NCBI GenBank assembly: GCA_034437795.1
Contig: DAOTTI010000264.1
Coordinates: 1-43,384 of the forward strand
Length of the DNA stretch: 43,384 nucleotides
Reading direction: 5' to 3'
Origin: DAOTTI01 sp034437795
GTDB lineage: Bacteria > Chloroflexota > UBA11872 > UBA12225
Part shown: positions 7,446 to 15,100 of the stretch, one piece after another
Numbering within the stretch: the first letter of the stretch is position 1
Layout: every line of letters begins with the position of its first letter
Notes under the pieces: generated by a model
Database searches by the model: none
The model's input: only the letters and a program-made list of their open reading frames with translations
Told to the model about the DNA's origin: nothing
Position numbers and translations under genes: made by a program

Positions 7446-8510
7446 TTAGACGACTTTCTCCAGAGCGGGAGCAAGCCGGCGCTGCATGACCCGTGCCGCG
7501 AGCTGCTTGACCATCAGCAGCGAGCTATCGATCGGCTCAAAGCCGGCTCCCTCCACGGCGGCCAGCAGGCGTGTCTGGTGCTCGCGGACGCGGATGGCCA
7601 CCCCCGGCGCCGGATGGCGCGCGGCGAGGCCCAGCCCGAACCGGATCACGTCGTCCGCCAGGCCGGCCAGGCGTTCGTCCACCATCGCGCGGAGCTGGTG
7701 GGCGCCCCGGCGCTGCGTCACCACCTGGAGCCAGGCAGCGATCCGGCCGTCACGCTCCACCACCCAATACTGGGTGCGGGGCTGCCGCGTCAAGCGCCGG
7801 CCGATGTCGTGCGAACGGCGCTCCCAGTGCCGGCTGGCCTGGCCCTCCGCCTTTCCTTCCGCCATCTGCACCATCTTGGGCGTGCATTCGCGGTAGAGCT
7901 GCGCCAGTCCAAAGGCATCAGCCCGCCGCTGCGGGCGTAGCCCCGCGAGCCATGCCGGGGGCATCGCCTCCACGGGCGGCGACAGGGGGAGGGCGCGGAA
8001 GAAGGTGTACTCCCGCACCACGGGGGTGAAGCCGACCTGCCGGAACACCTCGTAGGCGCCGCTGCCGTCGGGGATGCGGGCGAACAGCCGGTCCCCTCCC
8101 GCCAGCACGGCCGCGTCGCACAGCTCGCCGAGCAGGCGCGTCGCGCGCCGGTCGGGGATCAGGCGCACCTTGCCGGCGCTCCCATCCAGATCGCTGGCCG
8201 CCGCCACCGGCGGGCCCGCCACCGCCAGATAGACCACCTCCCAGTGGCGCGGCTCCTTGCGTGGGCGCATCTGCGCCAGCCCGATCGGCCGCCCGCCCTC
8301 CTCGGCCACGAGGCTGCGGGGCCCCAGCATGCCGGGAAAGGTGGGAGACCAGACCGACTGCAAGAGCCCGAGCGACGGCGACCAGCGCGGCGCCCACAGA
8401 ATGGCGCCGGCAGCCGCCGTATTCCGCTTCCGGCGGGAATCTCGGATCAGGCGCGACAGCGCGGGCACGTGGGACCAGCGGGCGGGGGTCACAAGCACGT
8501 GTCCTTGCAT
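7446..8510 (-). CDS. GNAT-family N-acetyltransferase-like protein
   Basis: A 354-residue protein. The first part (VTPARWSHVPALSRLIRDSRRKR) looks like a GNAT start. RSLVAEEGGRPIGLAQMRP reads as the central strands, and FARIPDGSGAYEVFRQVGFTPVVREYTFF is a typical GNAT C-terminal half with a Gly-Phe turn. A second similar half follows (YWVVERDGRIAAWLQVV, later VEGAGFEPIDSSLLMVKQLA), so the protein may hold two GNAT units in tandem. The substrate is unknown. I chose the ATG at 8510; the frame stays open far upstream, antisense to acs, and that extension has no family resemblance. The R3H ATPase gene follows about 45 bases downstream. Confidence 0.75.
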   Translation of the reverse strand: MQGHVLVTPARWSHVPALSRLIRDSRRKRNTAAAGAILWAPRWSPSLGLLQSVWSPTFPGMLGPRSLVAEEGGRPIGLAQMRPRKEPRHWEVVYLAVAGPPVAAASDLDGSAGKVRLIPDRRATRLLGELCDAAVLAGGDRLFARIPDGSGAYEVFRQVGFTPVVREYTFFRALPLSPPVEAMPPAWLAGLRPQRRADAFGLAQLYRECTPKMVQMAEGKAEGQASRHWERRSHDIGRRLTRQPRTQYWVVERDGRIAAWLQVVTQRRGAHQLRAMVDERLAGLADDVIRFGLGLAARHPAPGVAIRVREHQTRLLAAVEGAGFEPIDSSLLMVKQLAARVMQRRLAPALEKVV

Positions 8511-8670
8511 CGCGATTCGTGCAATTGTACAGCGCAGGCGGGCATCTCCCGATCTGCCCCTAGCCGGGCCGGGGCCGGGCGCGCTGCCACCGCACCGTGG
8601 GAACGGTAGTGCACCCCCCGATGCGCCAGGGAACGCACGGCAGGCGTGCACGTGGCCAGTGGCTGCGGGT

Positions 8671-8699
8671 TTGACAGGCGAACGCTGGCTTTCTATCTT
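8671..8699 (+). promoter_or_regulatory. Sigma-70-type promoter of acs
   Basis: TTGACA (8671-8676, perfect -35) is followed by a 17-base spacer and TATCTT (8694-8699, 4 of 6 matches to TATAAT). Transcription would start near 8706, about 20 bases before the acs ATG, and GGAGGGAG lies between them at 8720-8716 upstream of the start. This is one of the two clearest promoters in the window. Confidence 0.75.
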
Positions 8700-8726
8700 C
8701 TGGGAGTACGGAGGGAGTTGCAGCCT

Positions 8727-10727
8727 ATGACACGGATCGAAGACCGCCCCACTGCCACTGGCGCCACGGGCGCCATCGAGGCCCTCCTCCTGGAGGAGCG
8801 CCGCTTCCCGCCGCCGCCTGAGTTCGCCGCCCAGGCCAACGTCCGTGATCCCCAGATCTACGAGATGGCGAACAAGGATCCGGAGCGGTTCTGGGCCGAG
8901 CGCGCCAAAGAGCAGATCGAGTGGTTCAAGCCCTGGGAGCGGGTGCTGGACTGGAACCCGCCCTTTGCCAAGTGGTATGTCGGCGCCGAGCTGAATGCCT
9001 CCTACAACTGCGTGGACCGCCACGCCCGCGGCCCGCGGGCCACCAAGCCGGCCATCATCTGGGAAGGCGAGCCGGGCGACACGCGCGTGATCACCTACCG
9101 CGAGCTGCTGGATGAGGTCAACCTGGCCGCGGCCACGCTGCGGCGCCTGGGGGTGCGGAAGGGCGACAAGGTCGCCATCTATCTGCCCATGATCCCCGAG
9201 CTGCCGATCGTCATGCTGGCCTGCGCCCGGCTGGGCGCGCCGCACACGGTCGTCTTCGGTGGCTTCTCGCCAGAATCCCTGGCGGACCGCATCAACGACT
9301 GCCAGGCCAGCTTCGTCATCACCGCCGACGGGGGCTGGCGCCGCGGCAACGTCGTGCCCCTCAAGAAGAACACCGACGAAGCCCTGAACAGCACGCCCAC
9401 GATCAAGACGTGCCTCGTGGTCAGGCGCGTCGGGGAGCAGGCTGGCATCACCATGCAGCCTGGGCGCGACATCTGGTGGCACGAGGCCCTGGAGGAGAGC
9501 CGGCGCCTGGGCCAGACCACCTGCGAGCCGGAGCGCCTGGACTCCGAGCACCCGCTCTACATCCTTTACACCTCCGGCTCGACCGGCAAGCCGAAGGGGA
9601 TCCTGCACACCACTGGCGGCTATCTCGTCGGCACCTCGCTCACCCACAAGTGGATCTTCGACATCAAGGACAGCGACATCTACTGGTGCACGGCGGACAT
9701 TGGCTGGGTCACGGGGCACAGCTACATCGTCTATGGCCCGCTATGCAATGGCGCCACGACGGTCGTCTTCGAGGGAACCCCCGACTACCCCGACCGCGAT
9801 CGTTTCTGGGCCGTGGTTGAAAAGCACAAGGTCACCATTCTCTACACCGCTCCCACCGCCATCCGGTCGTTCATGCGCTGGGGCGAGGAGTATCCCCGCC
9901 GCCACGACATGAGCAGCCTGCGCCTGCTGGGCACGGTGGGCGAGCCGATCAACCCTGAGGCGTGGATCTGGTACCAGCAGCACATCGGGGGCGGGCGCTG
10001 CCCTGTGGTGGACACCTGGTGGCAGACGGAGACCGGCATGATCCTGATCAGCCCGCTGCCCGGCATCACCACCACCAAGCCCGGGTCGGCCACCTTCCCC
10101 TTCCCGGGCATCGAGGCCGACGTGGTAGACGACCAGGGCAGATCGGTCCCGCTCGGCGGTGGTGGCTACCTCGTGCTCAAGCGCCCGTGGCCGGCGATGC
10201 TGCGCACGCTCTGGGGCGACGACAAGCGCTACATCGAGGTCTACTGGAGCCGGTTCCCCGGCATGTACTTCACTGGCGACGGCTGCAAGCGCGACGAGGA
10301 AGGCTACTATTGGCTGCTGGGGCGCGTGGACGACGTGCTGAACGTCTCTGCCCACCGCATCGGCACCATGGAGCTGGAGAGCGCCCTGGTGAGCCACCCC
10401 AGTGTCGCCGAGGCGGCGGTGATCGGCATCCCCGATGAGATCACCGGCCAAGCCATCGCCGCCTTCGTCACCCCCAAGATGGGCGTGGCCGCCGACGACG
10501 CCCTTAAGCAGGAGCTCCGCGAGCACGTGGCGAAGAAGATCGGGCCCATCGCGCGGCCCAAGGTGATCCACTTCACCAGCGAGCTGCCCAAGACGCGGTC
10601 CGGCAAGATCATGCGCCGCCTGCTGCGCGACATCGCTGAAGGGCGCATCCTGGGCGACACCACGACCCTGCTGGATCCCAACGTGATCAGCGAGATCCGC
10701 AAGCAGTACGAGGCGCAAGAAACATAG
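8727..10727 (+). CDS. acs: Acetyl-coenzyme A synthetase (AMP-forming)
   Basis: A 666-residue enzyme converting acetate, ATP and CoA to acetyl-CoA through acetyl-AMP. The N-terminal Acs cap (WFKPWERVLDWNPPFAKWYVG) is present. The P-loop-like YTSGSTGKPKG lies near residue 280. VDTWWQTETG, YFTGDGCKRDEEGYYWLLGR and VDDVLNVSAHRIGTMELESAL follow, and PKTRSGKIMRR near residue 625 carries the catalytic lysine, which in other bacteria is controlled by acetylation. The Trp in the VDTWWQTE segment fits an acetate-specific pocket. The start at 8727 follows GGAGGGAG with good spacing; an earlier in-frame GTG at 8646 lies upstream of the promoter and is rejected. The GNAT gene is divergent from it; whether that protein acetylates Acs is speculation. 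Confidence 0.96.
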   Translation: MTRIEDRPTATGATGAIEALLLEERRFPPPPEFAAQANVRDPQIYEMANKDPERFWAERAKEQIEWFKPWERVLDWNPPFAKWYVGAELNASYNCVDRHARGPRATKPAIIWEGEPGDTRVITYRELLDEVNLAAATLRRLGVRKGDKVAIYLPMIPELPIVMLACARLGAPHTVVFGGFSPESLADRINDCQASFVITADGGWRRGNVVPLKKNTDEALNSTPTIKTCLVVRRVGEQAGITMQPGRDIWWHEALEESRRLGQTTCEPERLDSEHPLYILYTSGSTGKPKGILHTTGGYLVGTSLTHKWIFDIKDSDIYWCTADIGWVTGHSYIVYGPLCNGATTVVFEGTPDYPDRDRFWAVVEKHKVTILYTAPTAIRSFMRWGEEYPRRHDMSSLRLLGTVGEPINPEAWIWYQQHIGGGRCPVVDTWWQTETGMILISPLPGITTTKPGSATFPFPGIEADVVDDQGRSVPLGGGGYLVLKRPWPAMLRTLWGDDKRYIEVYWSRFPGMYFTGDGCKRDEEGYYWLLGRVDDVLNVSAHRIGTMELESALVSHPSVAEAAVIGIPDEITGQAIAAFVTPKMGVAADDALKQELREHVAKKIGPIARPKVIHFTSELPKTRSGKIMRRLLRDIAEGRILGDTTTLLDPNVISEIRKQYEAQET

Positions 10728-10992
10728 CGGGAGCCATCAGCGGGCACGTCGCAGGTCTCAAGGCGGTAGCCTGGCCCATTCAGGGCCAGCGAGCCGTTCC
10801 CTCTTCCGAAGGGAGAGGGTGAGGGCTCCACTCGCTACTCGCTCCCTGAGGGGAGTGGGTTCGGGTGGGGGTTCCTGGTGAGCGTTTCTTACCCGGCGGT
10901 TACGCAAGCGGGCCCTGCGCCCGCCAGCGCGAGCCTCGGCCTTTGAGACCTGCGCCCCCTGTGGGGCGCTTCGGCCGCAACGCCGTGGCGAG
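10728..10992. repeat. Convergent gap with two family A repeat copies
   Basis: No gene is seen. A copy at 10797-10838 reads GTTCCCTCTTCC, then GGGAGAGGGTGAGGGCTCC. A second, weaker one follows at 10846-10880 (CTCCCTGAGGGGAGTGGGTTCGGG). The words GGCCAGCGAG just before the first copy also precede the copy at 5386. Confidence 0.7.
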
Positions 10993-11439
10993 CTAACGGC
11001 CGAGAATGTAGGCCTCCGCCAGGATCCCGCCGTAGATCAGGTGAAGGAGCAGGGTGACTGGGGCTACGGCGTTGCCCATGCCGGCCCCGAAGGGCCCCTC
11101 ACCCAGGGCGGGCATGACCACCAGCATCATGACCAGCCAGAGCGCGACCCCGTACACCCCTCCCCGCACCCATTCCAGGTTGCCTAGCAGGCCTGGCGCG
11201 GCGACGTGGAAGATCAGGGCGTAGAGCAGGGCCAACACGATCCCTACGCCGAAGTGCAGCAGCGTGCCCAGGCGCGTGCGATGGTCGGTGGCCATGCGCA
11301 AGAGCTTGGTGGCGATCAGCTCTCCGAAGTCAAAGCTCGGTAATCCCGCCGTGCGCAGTGCGCCAGCCACCAGTGTCATGGCTAGCGCACCAATGAAGCC
11401 GGCCAGGATCGATCGGAGCGCGAAATCCGCCAGCGCCAT
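10993..11439 (-). CDS. Small integral membrane protein of unknown function
   Basis: 148 residues with four likely membrane helices: about 10-32 (LAGFIGALAMTLVAGALRTA), 60-85 (FGVGIVLALLYALIFHVAA), 92-112 (GGVYGVALWLVMMLVVMP) and 124-145 (VAPVTLLLHLIYGGILAEAY). Short loops hold Gly/Pro and one His. Gene-family assignment is uncertain; it resembles uncharacterised bacterial membrane proteins and has no catalytic motif I can name. The ATG is at 11439, with a TATACT -10 hexamer only 13 bases upstream on the minus strand, so the transcript would have almost no leader. It is convergent with acs and divergent from gltB. Confidence 0.75.
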   Translation of the reverse strand: MALADFALRSILAGFIGALAMTLVAGALRTAGLPSFDFGELIATKLLRMATDHRTRLGTLLHFGVGIVLALLYALIFHVAAPGLLGNLEWVRGGVYGVALWLVMMLVVMPALGEGPFGAGMGNAVAPVTLLLHLIYGGILAEAYILGR

Positions 11440-11452
11440 CCGTAGTCAGGGC

Positions 11453-11458
11453 AGTATA
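11453..11458 (-). promoter_or_regulatory. -10 element for the small membrane protein gene
   Basis: On the minus strand this reads TATACT, 13 bases before the ATG at 11439. The -35 position is weak (CACCCG). Transcription would begin within about 7 bases of the start codon. Confidence 0.4.
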
Positions 11459-11689
11459 GCCGCTCGGCGCCGCCGCGGGTGGGGTTCCCTTGGCCCGCCG
11501 ACCGCCAGGCGCTATGGCGGCCGACGCATACGGCGTTGACGCGCGTTTCCATCCCCGCCGCTCGTGGGCGCACGCAGAAGCTCCGGATCGCGCCACTCCC
11601 CAGCCGCCGTCTCCCTCTCCACGCCCGCACGGACGCGGCCGCCGTGGGCAAGGCCCTCTCCCCGCGGCTCTCGTTCCCCCTCTCCGCGT

Positions 11690-11942
11690 CGTAGACGGCG
11701 GCGTGGCCGCGACCGAAGGGGGCGAGGGTGTATTCCGGGAACGTTCACCCGGATGTAGGGGGTGTGGCCGCGACCGAAGGGGGTGACGTCCTCCCTCCCC
11801 TCCGGGCGCAGCCGAGCCGCACAGCCATGGCCTGCGTCCCCCCTCTCCGACACGGAGAGGGGGCCAGAGGGTGAGGTCCCGCCTCTCCCCATGGCCTGCG
11901 TCCCCCCTCTCCGTGCCGGAGAGGGGGCCAGGGGGTGAGGTT
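11690..11942. repeat. Repeat cluster including a 64-base tandem duplication (family B)
   Basis: Two family C fragments (GGCCGCGACCGAAGGGGG) start near 11704 and 11765. After them a 64-base unit is present twice, at 11825 and 11889, each beginning CCATGGCCTGCG. Each carries a hairpin with 11-base arms CCCCCTCTCCG / CGGAGAGGGGG (11839-11863 and 11903-11927). The loops differ (ACA versus TGC), and both units end GTGAGGT. The cluster ends just before the gltB promoter. The rest of 11440-11690 holds no gene I can support. Confidence 0.8.
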
Positions 11943-11950
11943 CGCCCCTC

Positions 11951-11979
11951 GTGACAGATCAGCCAATCGCGGCTATACT
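11951..11979 (+). promoter_or_regulatory. Sigma-70-type promoter upstream of gltB
   Basis: GTGACA (11951-11956, 5 of 6 matches to TTGACA), a 17-base spacer and TATACT (11974-11979, 5 of 6 matches to TATAAT). Transcription should start near 11986, giving a leader of about 198 bases before the gltB ATG. Confidence 0.72.
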
Positions 11980-11991
11980 TTCCACCAACGT

Positions 11992-12061
11992 CGCCAGGCG
12001 CCGGCGCCGGCGTCTGCGGCCGACTGGCGGATCACGGGCAGGCCAATGAAGTCCACTGCCC
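11992..12061 (+). ncRNA. gltB leader RNA: upstream hairpin and candidate anti-terminator
   Basis: In the leader, CGCCAG (11992-11997) can pair with CTGGCG (12024-12029), enclosing GC-rich repeats. GGGCAG (12036-12041) can pair perfectly with CTGCCC (12056-12061) across a 14-base loop. The second helix uses bases that the following terminator hairpin needs, so the two cannot form together. This is the layout of an attenuator or riboswitch. No known ligand-binding motif was recognised. Confidence 0.5.
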
Positions 12062-12092
12062 CCGTTGTCGCGGGGTGCGGGTGGGCTTTTTT
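12053..12092 (+). terminator. Intrinsic terminator inside the gltB leader
   Basis: CCAC (12053-12056) pairs with GTGG (12081-12084). Inside it GCCCCCG (12058-12064) pairs with 12071-12078, with one bulged T and a six-base loop. GC and a run of six T (12087-12092) follow. It lies about 100 bases after the predicted transcription start and 90 bases before the gltB ATG, so it must be read through for gltB to be expressed. Confidence 0.65.
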
Positions 12093-12183
12093 GTTTCTTC
12101 TCTCACCGGTCCTAGCCGGTCTCGTGCCTCAGCTCACGCCAGATCGACCGGGTGACGAAGGAAGTGTAGAGAGCACGTCAGGT

Positions 12184-15100
12184 ATGCAGTCGAAGCAGCC
12201 GAACACAGCGCCGAGTGGCAGGCCATCCAGGTTGGGACTGTATGATCCCGCCTTCGAGCACGACGCCTGTGGTGTGGGGTTCGTCGCCCAGGTGGACGGG
12301 ATCCGTAGCCACCGCGTGCTCCAGCTGGGCCTGGAGTCCGTGGTCAATGTCACGCACCGCGGCGCCGTCGACGCCGACGCCAAGACGGGTGACGGCGCGG
12401 GGATCCTGACCCAGCTACCGCGCCGGCTCTTTGCCCGAGAGCTCGAGCGAGCGGGCGTCTCCGGCGTCCCGGAGCAGGACATCGCGGTTGCGACCATCTT
12501 CTTTCCCCGCGAAGACCCCGCGGTCCGGCAGCGCTGCCGCCTGATCGTAGAGCAGGTCTGCGACCGGCACGGGCTGCGCCGCCTGGCCTGGCGTACGGTG
12601 CCCGTGGACGAGACCGTACTCGGCGGCAAGGCCCTGGCCACCCAGCCGGACATCCAGCACCTGCTGCTCGGCCGGCCCCTGGGGATCGACGACGAGGACT
12701 ATGAGCGCCTGCTGTACCTGGCGCGCAAGGAGATCGAGCGCCGCGTCGCCCACGAAGGGATCGGCAGCTTCTACGTCCCCTCGATGTCCTGTCGCACCAT
12801 CGTGTACAAGGGCCTCTTCGTTGCCCCCCAGCTTCGATCCTACTACCTGGACCTGGCCGATCCCGACTATGAGACGGCGATCTGCGTCTTCCACCAGCGC
12901 TACAGCACCAACACCTTCCCCAACTGGTTCCTGGCCCAGCCGTTCCGTATGCTCGCCCATAACGGCGAGATCAATACGCTGCAGGGCAACCGGAACTGGA
13001 TGGCCGCCCGCGAGCCCGACCTGGCCTCGCCCTACTGGCGTGACGAGGTGGAGTGGTTCAAGCCCATCTGCTGGAGCGGTGGCTCCGACTCCGCCAGCCT
13101 GGACAACGCCCTGGAGGCCCTGGAGCGCTCCGGACGGGACATCCTGCACAGCATGATGATGCTCGTGCCGGAGGCCTGGGAGCACATGCCGGACATGGAT
13201 CCGGTCAAGCGGGCCTTCTACGAATATCACGCCTGCCTGACCGAGCCGTGGGACGGCCCGGCCGCCCTGGCCTTCAGTGACGGCTCGATCGTCGGGGCCG
13301 CGCTGGACCGCAACGGGCTGCGCCCGGCGCGCTATAAGGTCACCCGTGATGGCCTGGTGGTGATGGCGTCTGAGGTCGGCGTGGTCGACCTCGACGATGC
13401 GGACGTGGTGGAGAAGGGGCGCCTCGGCCCCGGCGAGATGATGGCCGTGGACACGCGGGCCGGCAAGCTCCTGCGCGACGACGAGATCAAGCAGGCCATC
13501 GCCACCCGCCGGCCCTACGCCGAATGGCTCCAGCGCCGCCTGATCCGGCTGGAAACGAAGCTCAACGGCCATGCGCCCGGCTACGAGGGCGAGAGGTCTA
13601 CGAACGGCCTCCTCTCCCGCGGGGCGGGCCCGCGGCCAGTGGGGAAGGACGAGCTGCCTGCCCTGCACCGCGCGTTCGGCTATAGCTTCGAGGACATCTT
13701 TTACGTCATCGAGCCGATGGGGGCCGAGGGCAAGGATGCCACCTACTCTATGGGTGACGACATCCCCATCGCCGTGCTGTCCAGCAAGCCACGCCCGCTC
13801 TACCACTACTTCCGCCAGCGGTTCGCCCAGGTCACCAATCCGCCGATCGACTCGCAGCGCGAGGGGCTGGTGATGTCGCTGGACACCTACCTGGGCCGGC
13901 GGCGCAACCTCTTCGCCGAGACGGAGGAGCATGCGGCGCTGGTGCACGTGCCCCTGCCGGTGCTGCTCGACGATGAGATGGAGGCGCTGCTGCGCCCCGA
14001 GTTTCGCGCGGCCTACCTGCCCGCCGTCTTTGATCCCGATGGAGGCGAAGCGGCGCTGGACCGCGCGCTGGACGACCTCTGTCGCAAGGCCGTGGAGGCG
14101 GTGGACACCGGCCACGCGCTACTGATCCTCAGTGACTGTGACGTGGGGCCCGGGCGCGCGGCCATCCCCGCTCTCCTGGCCACTGGCGCGGTGCATCACC
14201 ACCTGATCCGCGAAGGCAAGCGGATGCAGGCGGACCTCATCGTCCAGACCGGCGAGGCGTGGGACATCCACCACTTCGCCTGCTTGATCGGCTACGGCGC
14301 GGGCGCCATTCACCCCTACCTGGCCCTGGCCTCCTGCCGCGCCATGGCGGGGGAGCGGAACTACGAGCACCTGACCGTGCCCGAGCTGGAGGCGCACTAC
14401 CGCAAGGCGGTGAAGGACGGCCTGCTCAAGATCATGTCCAAGATGGGCATCTCCACCGTCAGCAGCTACCGCGGCGCCCAGATCTTCGAGGCCGTCGGCA
14501 TCAGCCAGGACCTGGTGGACCGCTGCTTCGCAGGGACGCCGTCCCGCATCGGCGGCATCGGGCTGCGCGAGATCGCCGAAGAGTGCAAGCGCCGCCACGA
14601 CGCGGCCTTCCGGCCCGTTGAGCCCCACGGGCCCCGCCTGCCGAACCTGGGCTTCGTCAGTTGGCGCAAGGAAGGCGAGTACCACGGCTACAACCGGCTG
14701 GCCGTGATCGCCCTCCAAAAGGCCGCCAAGAGCGGCGACTACAAGGATTACCAGTCGTACCGCAACCTGGTTCTGGGCGGCCCGCCCCGCGCCCTGCGCG
14801 ACGTGCTGGAGCTCGCGCCGGCCGGCCCACCGGTGCCGGTGGAGGAGGTGGAGCCGGTAGAGCGCATCATCCGCCGCTTCTGCACGAGCGCCATGTCCCT
14901 GGGCGCCCTCTCCCCCGAGGCGCACCGCACGATCGCTATGGCGATGAACCGCCTCGGCAGCAAGAGCAACACCGGCGAAGGGGGCGAGGACCCCGAGTGG
15001 TGGCGCCCCTTCACCGACGGCCCCTTCCGCGGGGAATGGGCCAACAGCAAGATCAAGCAGGTGGCGGCGGGGCGGTTCGGCGTCACACCCGAGTATCTGC

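Noticed and set aside
8511..9719. Extension of the GNAT frame far upstream, antisense to acs
   Set aside because: The extension mirrors acs codons on the other strand and has no family resemblance. The ATG at 8510 gives a full protein.
11440..11930. Several open frames of 60-130 codons on both strands
   Set aside because: They are translations of the repeat cluster, lack ribosome sites and show no family resemblance.
12058..12180. A glutamine-responsive (glnA-type) RNA in the gltB leader
   Set aside because: A GGAAGT word near 12160 is similar, but the remaining conserved core is absent, so I do not name the ligand.
11935..12183. N-terminal extension of GltB with a signal-peptide-like stretch
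   Set aside because: It would cover the promoter, terminator and T-run, and the GltB nucleophile Cys is already at residue 29 from ATG 12184. Hydrophobic codons come from the T-rich stretch.
12415..14115. Long minus-strand open frame inside gltB
   Set aside because: High-GC third positions keep the opposite frame open. It has no motif and lies under a certain gene.
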